Below the pieces are notes generated by a model. It saw only the letters and a program-made list of their open reading frames with translations. It had not been told where the DNA came from and did no database searches. Shown here piece after piece: positions 9,413-21,002 of a stretch of DNA of 64,000 nucleotides (positions are counted from its first letter, which is position 1; each line of letters begins with the position of its first letter). The DNA comes from Cohnella hashimotonis (GTDB taxonomy: Bacteria; Bacillota; Bacilli; Paenibacillales; Paenibacillaceae), in assembly GCF_030014955.1 (NCBI RefSeq), contig NZ_JAGRPV010000001.1, positions 7,771,001 to 7,835,000 of the forward strand. The letters are read 5' to 3'. Made by a program: the position numbers and the translations under genes.

Positions 9413-12400
9413 TTAGTTCGTGCTGCCGATGAAGAAGGATGCGAATTCGCGATCCCGCTCCTGCGTTCTGACGATGACGGTATACCAGCCTGCTTTCGGG
9501 AAAGTAACCTTGAACTCGCCCTTCACCAGCTCGTCGTAGGTGACCTTGGTAGCGATCGCCTTCATTTGACCTTCGCGGTACAGACCCGGTTGATAATACA
9601 GGTCATAGGTCGCCCATTCGTTGGTCAGATCCTTGCCGCCAACCTTGATCAGGTTATAGCCCGAGATGCGGAAGGTCAGCTTGTTCGTATCGAACAACGC
9701 CGTCTCCCCGGAATTGGCCGAGATCAGGGTGTTGTTGCCGAAGATGAGCAGTCCGCCGTTCTTGACGACGATGACGCTCTGCGTCGCAACCGTCTTGTTG
9801 CCGACCTCGTCCACGGCCGTGTACGTTACTTGCTGGCGGCCCAGCTTGGTCAGATCCAATCCGCTGATGGACACCTTGATCTTGTCCGCGGCGGAAATGT
9901 TGTCGCTCACGGTGTAACCGCCCAAATCCTTGGCGTAGTCGAAGTCCGCCTTGTTCTGCACGATGCCTACCGATGTCTGGTTCAGCGTCAGCGCCGGTCC
10001 GGTGCTGTCGATGCCTTGAATCGTCACCGGCACGCGGGTCATATGGCCGAGCAGGTCGGCCAGGCCTACCTGCGTAGAGCCGTTGGTCTCGTAGACGCGC
10101 GAATAGGTGAACTTGCCGGTAGCGTCGCTGATCTTGTTGAGATAAGCGCCGGTCATCTCATCCACTGCCGGTGCCGTACCGGAGAATACGGCGTTGGCCG
10201 CCGGATTTTTGCCGGTAATCGTCACTTTGATTTTGCCGCTTGCGTACTTCTTGCCGCCGATCGTGACGATCTTGTCGTCGGCGATCGCCTTGCCTTCGCT
10301 GTCGACAAACGTATAATCGACTTTCTCGGCCGTCGGGCCGGAAGTGACCAGGTTGTCCACCGTCTCCTTGACGATCGTCGTGTTGCCGTATTCGTCTGCG
10401 ACCGTGAAGGATACGGTACCGTTGTCGCTCACCGCTCTCGGATTGCCGCCGTCCGTGACGAAGATCGGTTGGGCCGGGCTATCTCCGCTTTGGACCTCCA
10501 GCGTCAAGCCGGAAGTATAGATTACGTTGCCGTTGCCGTCCCTGATGGTCGGGAACGTCGTGCTGCCGTTCACGTAGGAGCGTACGATTTTGACGTTCGG
10601 CGCATTCTTGCGAATATTGCCTACAGTTGCCGTCTTTGTCGCCGTATTGCCTGCCTGATCCTTGAATTCAAAGGTGAAAGAACCGTTTTCCTTAAACGTA
10701 TAGACATTGCTGCCGCCGTTGTTCGTCACGATTACCGGTTCCGAAGCAGACAGCTTGGCTACGACGTTGGCGTTGGTTGGCGCTGTTCCCCCAAACTCGA
10801 TAGATCCGATCGGGGCCGTACCGTCGACGTTTTTGACCACGATATACAAATTGTCTTTCCGGCTAGGATCGTTCAGATCGATCACTTCAAAAGCATAGTA
10901 GCCGTTCTCAGGCACGTTGAACGTATTGCCCGTACGTACGAGCTTCGCGGGATTCACCGCCGCAGGTACAACCTTGAGCCCTGCCGGCACTTGAATGTCG
11001 ATGTTCGCGCCGACGCTCGGAAGCACCATGCTCGTGCCGCTGACCGAAGCCAGCGCATAGATCGGCTTCTCGTCGAGCGACGCGTTCGAGCTGTCGAGCG
11101 GGAATGCCTCGCTGATTGCGCCGCCCGGCGTGCGGTACTTGACCATCACCTGAAGCTTGGACGGGTCCCCGCTCGGTACAGGCAGCGAGACAAAATTCGT
11201 ATACGGCTTCCATCTGGTCCAGCTCTCGCCTTGGTCCGGCGAGACGGAGTATTCGTAACCCGCCTTGTTCTCCGTATCGAGACTCAGCTTCAGAATGGCG
11301 GTGTAGCCATCCTTTTCGTCGCCGTACAGATAGATCAAATCGGACTCGGTGTCTGCCGGAGGCACCGTCTCGTCCCCGGTATGCGTAACCTTGAACAGAT
11401 CGGAGGTTGCGACGATTGAGGTATTGCCCGCGCCGTCAGTATTCCGCACGTACAGGCGGAAGTTCGCGATCTCTCCGGCAGGCAGCACGTCCTTGCCTTT
11501 GATGGAGACCGATCCGCCTTGCGGCAGCTCCGCCCATCCTTCAGATGCCTCTGTAGGCGCAATCTCGGGGATGCCTTCGTCGACCCGTACCCATTGGTAC
11601 TTCGAGATCATGTTTTTCTTGCTATAAAGCTCGTTGATGCTGACCGTCGTCTCCTGAACGTCCAGCGGATACGGTACGCCGCTCTTGCTGAACGTAATCT
11701 CCGACGGCGAGTTGTCCCAGTAGTAGGCCTTCGCGTAGTAATAGTCCTGGCCGTCCTTCTTCACCAGCACATGGACATACTGAATGCCGCTGTGCGAGGT
11801 ATCCTCCGGAATCCGGTAGGACAGGGACACCTCTGGCGTCGGGGTTGGCGTTGGTGTCGGTGTCTCCGACGGTGTTGGTGTCGGTGTCTCCGACGGTGTT
11901 GGTGTCGGTGTCTCCGACGGTGTTGGCGTCGGCGTTTCCGTAGGTGTTTCTGTCGGCGTTGGCGTCGGTGTCTCGGTTGGCGTCGGCGTTGGTGTCGGTG
12001 TTTTCGTCGGTTCGGCCGTCAATCCCGCGAACGCATCATCCGACGGGTGAATCGAGCTCGAACTGATGGCATACCCGACATAATCCGGCTCGGTGCCGTT
12101 TATCGTAAAGGTCACTTTTTGACTCTTCACATAATTGCTGTCCGCTTCGGGCGAGAAAGTGCCCGGAAGCGACGTACCGGAGCCGACAACGGCCGGCAAG
12201 TCTACCTTTTGCACGGACTCGTTGCCGGCAAGGTCTGTCATTCTAAGATAGAGCCAGAAGGTGCCGTACTCGAACACTTCGTTCAGCGTCGATTCCTTCA
12301 CCTTGCCGTTGTCAACAACGGTCGGCACCCAGTTGATGTCCGACGGCGAATCGCCGTCCTTCACCCATTGATAATCGACCTTGTCGACGCCGCTGTGCGG

Positions 12401-14809
12401 GTCCAGCACAAGCGCGCTTACCTGAACATCGCCCGTGTTGCTTCCGTAGACGTTGTCGGCTACCGACGTCGGACCCTGATTATCCAGCTTCAGTACGCCT
12501 ACGCTGTGCGTCCAGTTCGAGTCGTCATGCTTAAAGTCGTCCAGACTCCATACGCTCAGATCTCCGTATTGTCCGACCGCGACAAGCGCTTTGTTATCCG
12601 CGTAAAACGTCTTGTCTGCGTCTGAGCCCGGCGCCTCCGCTTTCCAGGCTTCGTACTGCTCCGAATGCGTCCGCACGTATTCCTTCATCTTGTCGTACTG
12701 CATCAGCTCGCGGGCGGAATCCCAGGTCATATCCGCAGTCCACGTATGCAGGTACCACTCGCCGCTGTTCTCCGGCAGATACGCCTCGGCAGGCGGCGTG
12801 ATCAGATTCGTCTTGTTGTTTGCAACCGTGAGCTTGACGCCTTCGAATCCGGTGGGATATAGATCCTCGGACGGCTGCTTGGCCGACAGCGCATAACGCT
12901 TTAAGGCGGCATAATTGTCCCCGACCTGGGCAGCGAACGGATCTGTCGCGCTCTTGCTCCACCAGTAGTACACCAGACCGACCGCAGGCGATGCTTCGCC
13001 GGTCATGTTGGTCGGGCGGTAGATGCCTTTGCTCGGGTGGGATACGCCCCGTTCGGCGACATCGGGATCGAGCATCGGTACCTTGATCGCCGGATCGTTG
13101 GCGTCGATCGTGATTTTGCCTACCTTTTTGTAGGTCGTGTTGTCAGCGCCGCCAAGATCGAAGTGATAGCTAACCAGTGGCTTCGTGTTGTCGATGGACA
13201 GGTTTGCCCAGTCGATCTTGGAATTGACTAGCGATACATCGCCGTCAGTGTGCTCGCCGTTAAAGTTAGCGGGCTGGAACAGCAGATTGCCGGCATAGTC
13301 GGAGATGACATTGGTGTCGGAGTTGTCGCCTTTGCCGTCATTGGTCAAGGCGATGACCTTGAGCAGCGGCGTCTCCAGCTGTACGCCGTCGTCGACAGTC
13401 GCCCTGAAGATCAGATTTTTGCTGCTGCTTCCCTTGAGATAGTACGCCTTCATACCGTTGTTAAAGTAGAGAAATGTCTTCCCTTCAATTAAAGCTTTAT
13501 TACCGATGCCTTCTTCCGTTAATTGCACGTTAAAGTCGATGATATCCCCTCTGTTGAGGGTGACCCCGGTCAAGATCTCCGGTTGAATGCCATTGCCTGT
13601 CTTGGTGTACTTGGGTCGTACCGCATCGACGATGACGCGGAAGCCCTTATTCTTATAGTCGAACGGATTACCGACCTTGCCGCCGTTTTGTAACAGGTAG
13701 GATAGGCTGCCGTTACCAGCTTTGACGGAAGCCAGGTTAGGCTGCAGCACGTTGCCCGCGCCGTCTGCGAATACGGCCGCATCCATCTTCTCTTGCAGCG
13801 TCTGATCGATCGGCGCATTGCCGGGCGTCGTGCCGGTAATGAGCGGTTCGAGCGGCAGATTGCCGCTGTTATGGTAGCGGACGCCGGTGTAGTTATACGT
13901 CAAACTACTATTGTAGGTTTTCAGGTTGGAGCTGCTGTAGGTGGTGTTTTGCAAATACTGCTGCTGACCGTTGGCCGGAAGACCCGTACCGGCCGGATTG
14001 ACGAACAGCGGATGCCGGAGAAAGAAATCGCTGTTGGACGAAGTCAGCGCCGTAGGCCGGATCGGCTCGCTGAAGTTGTAAGTCAGCGTGATGTTCTCGT
14101 TTTCTTTGGCGTAGAGCTCTTCTTGATTGATATTCGGATTCGTACGTTCATTGCCATTGCCCGTAAACGTATAGCTGTCGATGACGGGACGCTGCTTGTC
14201 CTGGAACTTCAGGTAGAAGCCACGTACGCCGGCTCCCTCGCCGTCGTCCTCGCCCTGTCCCCATATACTAATGTCAATGACTGAGTTCGGCTTGATCAGC
14301 TTTGTCGCTTGTTTGTTATAGACCTGGCTGCCGCCGGTTCTATAGTTCATGAGTTCTTGACCGTCAACGTAAATCTTGATCTCAGAACGGCGAACCCATA
14401 TGAAGCCGCTATGCCGGCGCAGGACGGCAAAGCCCGTGATCATTTCCGCCTGGCCGCCGAGCGCCATCTCACGCAAAATCGGGTTGTCCGCGACTCTGAC
14501 CTGCAATGTGACATAGGATGATTTGTCGTTTGTACCGGCGTATACGTCCCCGCCAGCCCAGTCGACGGTAGCGTTGCCGTCTTTCCGTGTCGTATAAAAT
14601 CCAGGAACCTGGTTGTTGTAGAAGTTCAGGAACGTATTGTCCGCGTTGTAGGTCGCATTGCCTACATGCGCGCCAGTACTGAACATGACTTCAAGATCCT
14701 GCCCCGCCGCCGTCGCCTTCCCGTTCAAGGAACTCGGAACCAACGACAGCAACAAGCAGATCACCAGACCGACCGCTGTAATTCGTTTCGCATAGCTGCC
14801 TTTTCGCAA
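9413..14809 (-). CDS. Giant exported Ig-like repeat protein with Thr/Pro stalk, 1798 aa
   Basis: The start is a TTG at 14809 behind a GGCGGGGGATC ribosome binding site. The N-terminus ([36 protein letters not shown]) is a clear signal peptide ending in an Ala-rich cleavage site. Ig-like segments recur through the chain; near residues 1600-1660 one reads [19 protein letters not shown] with [11 protein letters not shown], typical of HYR/DUF5011-like extracellular modules. Around residues 933-993 a Thr/Pro/Glu/Ser repeat (TPTPTPSE type) forms an extended stalk. No SLH domain, sortase motif or transmembrane anchor is visible at the C-terminus, so anchoring may depend on the SLH protein encoded about 100 bases downstream. 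It is the first gene of the three-gene exported-protein run. The enzymatic or binding role cannot be assigned. Confidence 0.85.
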   Translation of the reverse strand: MRKGSYAKRITAVGLVICLLLSLVPSSLNGKATAAGQDLEVMFSTGAHVGNATYNADNTFLNFYNNQVPGFYTTRKDGNATVDWAGGDVYAGTNDKSSYVTLQVRVADNPILREMALGGQAEMITGFAVLRRHSGFIWVRRSEIKIYVDGQELMNYRTGGSQVYNKQATKLIKPNSVIDISIWGQGEDDGEGAGVRGFYLKFQDKQRPVIDSYTFTGNGNERTNPNINQEELYAKENENITLTYNFSEPIRPTALTSSNSDFFLRHPLFVNPAGTGLPANGQQQYLQNTTYSSSNLKTYNSSLTYNYTGVRYHNSGNLPLEPLITGTTPGNAPIDQTLQEKMDAAVFADGAGNVLQPNLASVKAGNGSLSYLLQNGGKVGNPFDYKNKGFRVIVDAVRPKYTKTGNGIQPEILTGVTLNRGDIIDFNVQLTEEGIGNKALIEGKTFLYFNNGMKAYYLKGSSSKNLIFRATVDDGVQLETPLLKVIALTNDGKGDNSDTNVISDYAGNLLFQPANFNGEHTDGDVSLVNSKIDWANLSIDNTKPLVSYHFDLGGADNTTYKKVGKITIDANDPAIKVPMLDPDVAERGVSHPSKGIYRPTNMTGEASPAVGLVYYWWSKSATDPFAAQVGDNYAALKRYALSAKQPSEDLYPTGFEGVKLTVANNKTNLITPPAEAYLPENSGEWYLHTWTADMTWDSARELMQYDKMKEYVRTHSEQYEAWKAEAPGSDADKTFYADNKALVAVGQYGDLSVWSLDDFKHDDSNWTHSVGVLKLDNQGPTSVADNVYGSNTGDVQVSALVLDPHSGVDKVDYQWVKDGDSPSDINWVPTVVDNGKVKESTLNEVFEYGTFWLYLRMTDLAGNESVQKVDLPAVVGSGTSLPGTFSPEADSNYVKSQKVTFTINGTEPDYVGYAISSSSIHPSDDAFAGLTAEPTKTPTPTPTPTETPTPTPTETPTETPTPTPSETPTPTPSETPTPTPSETPTPTPTPTPEVSLSYRIPEDTSHSGIQYVHVLVKKDGQDYYYAKAYYWDNSPSEITFSKSGVPYPLDVQETTVSINELYSKKNMISKYQWVRVDEGIPEIAPTEASEGWAELPQGGSVSIKGKDVLPAGEIANFRLYVRNTDGAGNTSIVATSDLFKVTHTGDETVPPADTESDLIYLYGDEKDGYTAILKLSLDTENKAGYEYSVSPDQGESWTRWKPYTNFVSLPVPSGDPSKLQVMVKYRTPGGAISEAFPLDSSNASLDEKPIYALASVSGTSMVLPSVGANIDIQVPAGLKVVPAAVNPAKLVRTGNTFNVPENGYYAFEVIDLNDPSRKDNLYIVVKNVDGTAPIGSIEFGGTAPTNANVVAKLSASEPVIVTNNGGSNVYTFKENGSFTFEFKDQAGNTATKTATVGNIRKNAPNVKIVRSYVNGSTTFPTIRDGNGNVIYTSGLTLEVQSGDSPAQPIFVTDGGNPRAVSDNGTVSFTVADEYGNTTIVKETVDNLVTSGPTAEKVDYTFVDSEGKAIADDKIVTIGGKKYASGKIKVTITGKNPAANAVFSGTAPAVDEMTGAYLNKISDATGKFTYSRVYETNGSTQVGLADLLGHMTRVPVTIQGIDSTGPALTLNQTSVGIVQNKADFDYAKDLGGYTVSDNISAADKIKVSISGLDLTKLGRQQVTYTAVDEVGNKTVATQSVIVVKNGGLLIFGNNTLISANSGETALFDTNKLTFRISGYNLIKVGGKDLTNEWATYDLYYQPGLYREGQMKAIATKVTYDELVKGEFKVTFPKAGWYTVIVRTQERDREFASFFIGSTN
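11828..12011 (-). repeat. In-frame tandem repeat coding for a Thr/Pro stalk
   Basis: Short GGTGTCGGTGT-type units, including a nearly exact 24-base unit in about three successive copies near 11857-11935, code for repeated ETPTPTPS blocks in the 1798-aa exported protein. The period is a multiple of three, so copy-number change keeps the frame. Such stalks usually hold surface domains away from the wall. Confidence 0.85.
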
Positions 14810-15217
14810 CGCGATCCCCCGCCTTTGTTCTGTTTGAATGTAAGCTTAATATTATAAAATCGCCCGCCTTACCTGCCGCCGGGGCGCTGATCGCCTCGAT
14901 CGCAGGGGCATAGACGCCAATCGCAGCCGACGCTGTCGAAAACTAGCCATTGCCCGTCGCAGAACGCCGTAGAACAAACCGTCATGCAGCTGTCGTCCGG
15001 ACTATCCGAGTCACCTTCGAGCCGTCAAAATCAAATCCCCCATTCGCTATAGGCATAAAGACATAATCGGATCGGGACCCGCCAATATGAAGCCCGAAGA
15101 TGTAAAAAACCATCCCGACTCATGTCAGAAAATGTAGAATCAACTCGAGCAGTATACATTCTATCAGGCACCTCTAAACAAGCTCTGAACATTTCCATAA
15201 ATAAGCGCTTGAAATAC
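14810..15217. other. Gene-free leader region of the surface-protein genes
   Basis: About 400 bases separate the urease terminator from the first surface-protein gene. A perfect TATAAT on the minus strand lies at 14851-14856, about 42 bases before the TTG start, but no good -35 hexamer stands 16-18 bases upstream of it, so a promoter is only possible. A 38-codon Cys-containing frame (14869-14985, minus) has no ribosome binding site. I see no riboswitch or other structured RNA that I recognise here. Confidence 0.4.
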
Positions 15218-15249
15218 AAAAAAACTTGCCCGCACGTTTGGCAGGCAAG
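15218..15249 (-). terminator. Rho-independent terminator of the urt-ure genes
   Basis: On the minus strand CTTGCC (15249-15244) and GGCAAG (15230-15225) form a stem, followed directly by seven Ts (15224-15218). It sits about 60 bases past the ureD stop codon. Confidence 0.75.
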
Positions 15250-15310
15250 CTAATCCATCTATTAAATACAACATTCAGCCGAAGCTGTCACGGCCCGGCA
15301 GCTTCCACGG

Positions 15311-16159
15311 TTACTTCCCAAGCAGCGCCCTCGTCACCACCTTCTGAACGCAGCCGATGAACCGCTGCAGCTTCCAGGCCGAGTCGGAAGCCGCAACGAC
15401 CGACAGGCCGTAGCGATACGTGAGCGATGCGCCTGCGTACAGTCCCAGCTCGCGAATCTCCTTTTCCTCGAGCGTCTCCCGAACCACTTCCAGCAGCGAC
15501 GGCGTTACCCGATCCGAAAAAACGTAAAAAGTGCTCAAATGGCTGTAATCTCCCCAGCCTCCTTGCGCTGCTATCCGTTGCAATCGCGGACGGACGAGCT
15601 GCCGCTGATGATAAATAATCTCGTCCTCATAATATACGGACAGGCGGTTGTCCAGGGATTCGAATTGAAAAGCTTCTCCCCGCAGCGTTCTGCCCGGACA
15701 TACGACCTCGCCTTGCATCCAAACGGCGCCCGGCGCCAGATCGACGACGGTTCGGTTCTCGTAGACGGCGTCCCTATAGAGCATAAGCGGCTGCATCATC
15801 GCCTCCACGCACGCACCCGTTCCGACCCGATACCGGGTATGCGTAGATGCGAACTGCCCCGGCTCGCAGGGGTGAACCTTGGTAAAGCCTTGATTTGTCA
15901 GAATAAGGTGGGTGTCGGTTCCCGCCTCCCACTGCAGCTCGTATCGGTCGCCTGCCAGCATGCCGGGAGAAGCATCCATAACCATCACGAACAGCGCCCG
16001 GTCTTGCGAGAAGGTCTTGGCGATCTTGATCGGCGACGTGCAGTAACGACCGGCAAGAATCGTCGCTCCCTCTCGCAGCGAAGCCGATGCCGCCAGCACG
16101 GCGACGCGCGCCTTCTCCTGGTCAGCGGTGACTATGCTCGATGCCATGGGCATGATCAT
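15311..16159 (-). CDS. ureD: Urease accessory protein UreD (UreH)
   Basis: UreD is the scaffold that binds apo-urease and recruits UreF and UreG for nickel insertion in the cytoplasm. The 282-residue length and features such as [34 protein letters not shown] and the central [20 protein letters not shown] segment fit the family. It is the last gene of the urease set, and its start overlaps the ureG stop by 38 bases, which suggests translational coupling. The exact start is uncertain: ATGs at 16159, 16153 and 16147 are all in frame and none has a strong ribosome binding site. A terminator follows after about 60 bases. Confidence 0.93.
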   Translation of the reverse strand: MIMPMASSIVTADQEKARVAVLAASASLREGATILAGRYCTSPIKIAKTFSQDRALFVMVMDASPGMLAGDRYELQWEAGTDTHLILTNQGFTKVHPCEPGQFASTHTRYRVGTGACVEAMMQPLMLYRDAVYENRTVVDLAPGAVWMQGEVVCPGRTLRGEAFQFESLDNRLSVYYEDEIIYHQRQLVRPRLQRIAAQGGWGDYSHLSTFYVFSDRVTPSLLEVVRETLEEKEIRELGLYAGASLTYRYGLSVVAASDSAWKLQRFIGCVQKVVTRALLGK

Positions 16160-16808
16160 ACTCGTGCGCGAGCCAGGCGACGATCTCTTGCACGCCCTCC
16201 CCGCCTCGCAGGTTGGAAAATACGTAAGGCCGATCGCCCCGCATCCGTCTGGTATCAGCCTCCATGACCGCCAGGCTTGCGCCTACATGCGGAGCAAGAT
16301 CGGTCTTGTTGATGATGAGGAGGTCGGAGCGCATAATGCCGGGGCCGCCCTTGCGCGGAATCTTCTCTCCCTGCGCGACGTCGATGATGTAAATGAATCG
16401 GTCGGCCAGCTCGGGGCTGAACGCGGCCGCCAGATTGTCCCCGCCGCTCTCGATTAGAATGATCTGCAGCTCGGGGAATCTTTCTTCAAGCTCGGACACG
16501 GCCTCGAAGTTCATGGAGGCATCCTCCCGAACGGCAGTGTGCGGGCATCCGCCGGTCTCCACGCCAATAACGCGTTCTTCGGGCAGCACGCCCGTCGCGA
16601 GAAGAATCCGGGCGTCCTCCTTCGTATAGATATCGTTCGTTATGACGCCGAGACTATAGCGGGATTTGAGCTCGCGTGCGATATTTTCCAGCAGCGCGGT
16701 CTTCCCCGATCCTACAGGTCCTCCGATGCCGATCCGCATGGGACGCGAGCCTTCAAAGGCCGGCTGCGACCATTCGGGGTGATGGTGATGCCCTTTACCT
16801 TGGCACAT
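16122..16808 (-). CDS. ureG: Urease accessory GTPase UreG with His-rich N-terminus
   Basis: UreG hydrolyses GTP to drive delivery of nickel into the urease active site. The P-loop [15 protein letters not shown] lies at about residues 29-43. The metal-binding motif of this family (ETGGCPHTA) is at about residues 90-98, and the NKTD guanine specificity motif ([10 protein letters not shown]) is present. The start is the ATG at 16808, preceded by TTGGAGGAA; a longer upstream reading is only the shadow of ureF. The N-terminus reads [13 protein letters not shown], a Cys/His cluster able to bind metal. This matters because no ureE gene, the usual nickel donor, is present in this operon. About 228 residues, slightly longer than a typical UreG because of this extension. 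Confidence 0.96.
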   Translation of the reverse strand: MCQGKGHHHHPEWSQPAFEGSRPMRIGIGGPVGSGKTALLENIARELKSRYSLGVITNDIYTKEDARILLATGVLPEERVIGVETGGCPHTAVREDASMNFEAVSELEERFPELQIILIESGGDNLAAAFSPELADRFIYIIDVAQGEKIPRKGGPGIMRSDLLIINKTDLAPHVGASLAVMEADTRRMRGDRPYVFSNLRGGEGVQEIVAWLAHEYDHAHGIEHSHR

Positions 16809-16842
16809 TGCACATTCCTCCAATCGTAAATATAGATAGGGC

Positions 16843-17532
16843 TTATGACATAAACAGACGGGAATACAGCGTCTCATGCCGGATGGCGCCGATCTCGGCC
16901 AAGGGCGCGTTCGTATAGGCTTCCTCCGGCGCCAGATCCCGCGCAATGCGCCAGCCCTCGTCGATCGCCGGACCGAGCCTGGCGATGAGCGCCTGACATT
17001 CGGTCTGCCCGACGGGCAGCAGACGCAGCGCGCTGCTCGTCGCGGTGACGACGCAGGCGTACAGATAGCCCTGCACCGCCTGCTCGAGCGGAAGGCCGAG
17101 CCGCCAACAGACGAAGCCGTGCACCAGCGGATGCGTCGCAAGGCAATCGCCGGCTTCGCACGCCGCAAGCAGCGGCGACCAATCAAGCGCGGGATGGATC
17201 GAGGCCGCCAACTGGAGCAGGCGCCGCCCCATTTTCTCCACGCCCGCACGCGATTCGGCGCCGGCTCGCTGCAGATGGACGAGCCGCTCTACGCGCCATA
17301 GCCGGGACCAGTCGCCGCTACCCGCCGTCTCGTACACCGCCTTGACGGCCATTGCGTCGGCCGTCGACCAGCTCTGAACGAGCATCGTGCGCATATACTG
17401 CTCAAGCGCTCGCAGATCGGGGACGAGACCGTCCTGCACGGCAGCCTCAAGGCCGAACGAGTGCGCGAAGCCGCCGATCGGCAGCGCGGAGTCGAGCAGC
17501 TGCTGTGCCGCGAGCCACCGGATCATAGGCAT
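16843..17532 (-). CDS. ureF: Urease accessory protein UreF
   Basis: UreF binds UreD on the urease core and controls the GTPase activity of UreG during metallocentre assembly. The N-terminal pattern [24 protein letters not shown] is the family hallmark, and the helical remainder (229 residues) has normal length. It follows ureC by 16 bases and precedes ureG by about 34 bases. In many urease operons ureE sits between ureC and ureF; here the junction is direct. Confidence 0.95.
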   Translation of the reverse strand: MPMIRWLAAQQLLDSALPIGGFAHSFGLEAAVQDGLVPDLRALEQYMRTMLVQSWSTADAMAVKAVYETAGSGDWSRLWRVERLVHLQRAGAESRAGVEKMGRRLLQLAASIHPALDWSPLLAACEAGDCLATHPLVHGFVCWRLGLPLEQAVQGYLYACVVTATSSALRLLPVGQTECQALIARLGPAIDEGWRIARDLAPEEAYTNAPLAEIGAIRHETLYSRLFMS

Positions 17533-17548
17533 CGTTCTCCTCCCGACG

Positions 17549-19261
17549 CTAGAATAAAAAGTATCGCTGCGCCATCGGCAGCGTCTCCGCCGGCTCGCAG
17601 ACGGCGGGCACGCCGTCTACCGTCACCGCGTACGTCTCCGGATTCACCAGGATTTCGGGCGTCGCGTCGTTTAGCACCATGTCGGCCTTGGAGACGCTGC
17701 GGCAGTTGCGGACCGGCTCGATCCGTTTGCGCAGACCCAACTGCTGCGCAAGGCCGCTATCAAAAGCCGCCTGCGAAACGAACGTAATCGCGCACCGTTC
17801 CACCGCCTTGCCGTATGCCGCGAACATCGGCCTGCCCATGATCGGCTGCGGCGTCGGGATCGACGCGCCCGGATCGCCCATTTGCGCATAAGCGATGCTC
17901 CCGCCCTTCAATACGAGATCCGGCTTTACGCCGAAAAATGCCGGCGACCAGATCGCGAGGTCCGCGAACTTGCCCGGCTCGATCGAGCCGACGAGATGCG
18001 AGATGCCGTGCGTGATGGCGGGGTTAATCGTGTATTTCGCGATATATCGCTTGATGCGGAAGTTGTCGCTGTCCGCATCCGTACCGAGCGGACCGCGCTG
18101 CCGCTTCATCTTGTCCGCCGTCTGCCACGTGCGAAGGATGACCTCCCCGACGCGCCCCATCGCCTGCGAATCGGAGCTGATCATGCTGAACACGCCCAGA
18201 TCGTGAAGGATATCCTCCGCAGCGATCGTCTCGGGACGGATACGCGAATCGGCGAAGGCGACGTCCTCTGGAATGCGGCTGTCGAGGTGATGGCAGACCA
18301 TCAGCATGTCCAGATGCTCTTCAATCGTATTGACGGTAAACGGCCGAGTCGGGTTGGTGGACGAGGGCAGCACGTTCGGATGCGAAGCCGCGCGGATGAT
18401 GTCCGGCGCATGACCGCCCCCCGCCCCCTCCGTATGATAGGTGTGGATCGTCCGGCCGCCGATGGCGGCCAGCGTATCCTCCAGAAAGCCCGCCTCGTTC
18501 AGCGTGTCGGTATGGATCGCGACCTGTACGTCGTAAGCATCCGCTACGCGCAGGCATGTATCGATCGCCCGCGGCGTCGTGCCCCAATCCTCGTGCAGCT
18601 TGAGCCCGATCGCGCCCGCCCGGATCTGTTCTTCAAGCGGCGCTGCGAACGAGGCATTTCCTTTTCCCGTGAACCCCAGATTCATCGGAAAAGCCTCCGC
18701 CGCCTCGAGCATCCGCCGCAAATGCCAGGCGCCGGGCGTGCATGTGGTAGCGTTAGTCCCGGTCGCAGGTCCCGTGCCGCCGCCGATCATCGTCGTCACG
18801 CCGGATGACAGCGCCGTCTCGATCTGCTGCGGGCAGATGAAGTGAATGTGCGCGTCGATGCCGCCCGCCGTCACGATCCGGCCCTCGCCGGCGATGACCT
18901 CGGTGCTCGCTCCGACGATCATATCCGGCCGGACCCCGTCCATAACATCCGGATTGCCGCCCTTGCCGATACCGACAATGGCCCCGTCCCGGATGCCGAT
19001 ATCGGCCTTCACGATGCCCCAGTGATCGATAATGACGGCGTTCGTGACGATCGTATCCAACACGCCGGCGTCCCGCACGGCATGAGCGGATTGTCCCATG
19101 CCGTCGCGGATAACCTTGCCGCCGCCGAACTTGCACTCGTCTCCGTAGACGGTGTAGTCCCGTTCAATCTCCGCCCACAGTTCCGTATCCGCGAGCCGGA
19201 TCGCATCGCCTGCCGTCGGTCCGAACATGCCGGCATAATCCTCGCGCGTCATTCTAGCCAT
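17549..19261 (-). CDS. ureC: Urease alpha subunit (catalytic)
   Basis: UreC hydrolyses urea to ammonia and carbamate at a di-nickel centre. All active-site landmarks are visible: HIHF near residue 137 (two Ni-ligand His), GLKLHEDWG near 220 (the Lys that is carbamylated), the HTD and [12 protein letters not shown] histidine stretches near 247 and 272, VCHHLD near 320, and SSDSQAMGR near 362 (Asp Ni ligand). The ATG at 19261 is chosen because GGGAGG stands seven bases upstream, and the protein then begins [19 protein letters not shown]. It overlaps the ureB stop by eight bases. The length of 570 residues is standard. Confidence 0.98.
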   Translation of the reverse strand: MARMTREDYAGMFGPTAGDAIRLADTELWAEIERDYTVYGDECKFGGGKVIRDGMGQSAHAVRDAGVLDTIVTNAVIIDHWGIVKADIGIRDGAIVGIGKGGNPDVMDGVRPDMIVGASTEVIAGEGRIVTAGGIDAHIHFICPQQIETALSSGVTTMIGGGTGPATGTNATTCTPGAWHLRRMLEAAEAFPMNLGFTGKGNASFAAPLEEQIRAGAIGLKLHEDWGTTPRAIDTCLRVADAYDVQVAIHTDTLNEAGFLEDTLAAIGGRTIHTYHTEGAGGGHAPDIIRAASHPNVLPSSTNPTRPFTVNTIEEHLDMLMVCHHLDSRIPEDVAFADSRIRPETIAAEDILHDLGVFSMISSDSQAMGRVGEVILRTWQTADKMKRQRGPLGTDADSDNFRIKRYIAKYTINPAITHGISHLVGSIEPGKFADLAIWSPAFFGVKPDLVLKGGSIAYAQMGDPGASIPTPQPIMGRPMFAAYGKAVERCAITFVSQAAFDSGLAQQLGLRKRIEPVRNCRSVSKADMVLNDATPEILVNPETYAVTVDGVPAVCEPAETLPMAQRYFLF

Positions 19262-19631
19262 AATCCGCCTCCCGGCTCTCCCAGCTCGCAAGGCGCCGCG
19301 CCGCCTCCTCGGGCAGCGCCTCGTGATCGGCCGCGCCTTCGGTCAGGCCGTTCAGCCCGTAAACCAAACGCTTGCCGCCAAGCATGGTCAGCCTTACAGG
19401 CTTCTCCTCTCCGGGTTCGAATCGAACGGCGGTGCCCGCAGGAATATCCAGCCGCATGCCGAACGCTTGCTCCCGAGCGAATCTCAATTGCTTGTTAACC
19501 TCGAAAAAATGATAATGCGAACCGATCTGGATGGGACGGTCCCCTATGTTAGCTACCAGCACTTCGAGCTGTCCGCGTCCCTGGTTCAGTTCGATTTCGC
19601 CTGCTCGAATGCGATATTCGCCCGGTATCAT
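19254..19631 (-). CDS. ureB: Urease beta subunit
   Basis: A structural subunit of urease that packs against UreC. The chain from the ATG at 19631 begins [18 protein letters not shown], matching the usual UreB start, and contains [18 protein letters not shown] and [18 protein letters not shown], both diagnostic. Another in-frame start at 19679 would add 16 atypical residues. At 125 residues it has the length of a separate bacterial UreB, not a fused UreAB. It overlaps ureC by eight bases. Confidence 0.96.
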   Translation of the reverse strand: MIPGEYRIRAGEIELNQGRGQLEVLVANIGDRPIQIGSHYHFFEVNKQLRFAREQAFGMRLDIPAGTAVRFEPGEEKPVRLTMLGGKRLVYGLNGLTEGAADHEALPEEAARRLASWESREADYG

Positions 19632-19718
19632 TACGTTCTCACCCGCCTTAATCGCTGTTGTAGACTTTAATCCGCACATCCCGCACTACCGCACATCCCG
19701 TTACATACCTCCCCGGCA

Positions 19719-20021
19719 TCAAGCGATCGGCTGATGTACGGTCACCAGCTTCGTTCCGTCCGGAAAGGTCGCCTCGACCTGCACCTCGCGAACCATCTGC
19801 GGGACGCCCTCCATCACCTGCTCGGCGGTCAGAATCTGCCGCCCGTAGGCCATGAGCTCTGCCACGCTTCGCCCGTCCCGCGCGCCTTCCATGATTTCCG
19901 ACGTAATCAGGGCGACGCTCTCCGGATAGTTGAGCTTTACACCTCGTTTCATTCGATCTCTCGCCAGATTGGCCGCCACCGTGATCAGCAGCTTTTCTTT
20001 CTCACGCTCCGTCCACTGCAT
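19719..20021 (-). CDS. ureA: Urease gamma subunit
   Basis: The smallest urease subunit (100 residues), needed for the (alpha-beta-gamma)3 assembly. It begins [23 protein letters not shown] and contains [22 protein letters not shown] and the conserved tail [20 protein letters not shown]. The start overlaps the end of the nickel-permease gene by 20 bases, which ties nickel uptake to urease expression in one transcript. Confidence 0.97.
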   Translation of the reverse strand: MQWTEREKEKLLITVAANLARDRMKRGVKLNYPESVALITSEIMEGARDGRSVAELMAYGRQILTAEQVMEGVPQMVREVQVEATFPDGTKLVTVHQPIA

Positions 20022-20982
20022 GGCCGCTTCTCATTCCTTTCCTGGCGATTGCGAATCCCATCCATGTCAAAGCGAACAATCCGACCAGACCGTATCCGAG
20101 ATAGACGAAGTCGATACGGTCCGTCCAGGCGAGCCATGTCCGGGGCAGCCGGTCCTCGAACAGGTGCGACAGCTGCAGAAAACCGACGAACAAGGCGGAG
20201 ACGACGGAGACGCCCGTCACGACGAGGTTGTAAGCGAGCCGCTTGCCCGCCGAGACGGAAGACCAGCTGTACGCCCGGCTCATCAGCACGCCGTCGAGCG
20301 TATCGAGAAGCGTCATCCCCGAGGCGAACAACAGCGGCAGCGACAAAACGCCGATTAGCGATACCGATTGGCTGGCGGCTCCTGCCGACAGCGCCAGCAG
20401 GCCGATCTCGGTGGCGGTATCGAAGCCGAGCCCGAATAAGAAGCCCAGCGGGTACATATGCCAGCTGCGGCTGACGAGCCGCAGGACCGGACGCAGCAGC
20501 GCGACAAGCGGACCCGACGGGCGCGGCGCATGACCGGCATCGCGCCAGCCGGACCGACGGGCGCCGGATAGCGCGCGGAGCAGGACGACGAGATTAACGC
20601 AGCCGATCGCAACCAGGAAAAAGCCCGAGACGGATGTCCCGATCAGCGAGCCCATCTCGCGCAGCGCAGCGTTGTCGAAAATGTAAGTATCCGCCGTGAG
20701 GCCGATGGCAAGCACCATCAGAAGCACGACCGTGGAATGTCCGAGGGAAAAAAACAGACCGACGCCGTTCGAATCCGAACGCGCCGCAACGAGCTTGCGG
20801 ACGGCATTGTCGATGGCTGCGATATGGTCCGCGTCGAATGCGTGCCGCAAGCCGAACGAGTAAGCCAGCAGGCCAAGGCCCCAGAAGGCAGGCTCCCGAA
20901 GAGAAGCGTAGACGATGCCGATGATGCCGATCACATGCAGCAGGCTCACGACCCGCCAGTAAGTTCGTCTAGGTTGTGTCAT
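20002..20982 (-). CDS. NiCoT-family nickel (cobalt) permease
   Basis: A secondary high-affinity Ni2+/Co2+ importer of the HoxN/HupN/NixA family. All four family signatures are visible: [14 protein letters not shown] in the second membrane helix, [24 protein letters not shown] and [10 protein letters not shown]. About eight hydrophobic segments are present, and a 326-residue length is normal. The start at 20982 is preceded by AGAGG and gives MTQPRRTYW. The gene sits 20 bases after urtE and overlaps ureA, so it almost certainly supplies nickel for the urease encoded next to it. Nickel rather than cobalt as substrate is inferred from this context. Confidence 0.93.
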   Translation of the reverse strand: MTQPRRTYWRVVSLLHVIGIIGIVYASLREPAFWGLGLLAYSFGLRHAFDADHIAAIDNAVRKLVAARSDSNGVGLFFSLGHSTVVLLMVLAIGLTADTYIFDNAALREMGSLIGTSVSGFFLVAIGCVNLVVLLRALSGARRSGWRDAGHAPRPSGPLVALLRPVLRLVSRSWHMYPLGFLFGLGFDTATEIGLLALSAGAASQSVSLIGVLSLPLLFASGMTLLDTLDGVLMSRAYSWSSVSAGKRLAYNLVVTGVSVVSALFVGFLQLSHLFEDRLPRTWLAWTDRIDFVYLGYGLVGLFALTWMGFAIARKGMRSGHAVDGA

Positions 20983-21002
20983 TTGGTCCGCATCCTCTCT
21001 CT

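Noticed and set aside
9566..12625. Plus-strand frames of 617 and 368 codons opposite the 1798-aa gene
   Set aside because: Shadows; the second contains only Cys/Arg repeats read from the Thr/Pro stalk in another frame.
14851..14879. Sigma-A promoter for the giant-protein genes
   Set aside because: TATAAT is perfect but no acceptable -35 is found at 16-18 bases, so it is mentioned only as possible.
15031..15219. 62-codon minus-strand frame upstream of the surface-protein genes
   Set aside because: No ribosome binding site, no family resemblance, lies in a non-coding gap.
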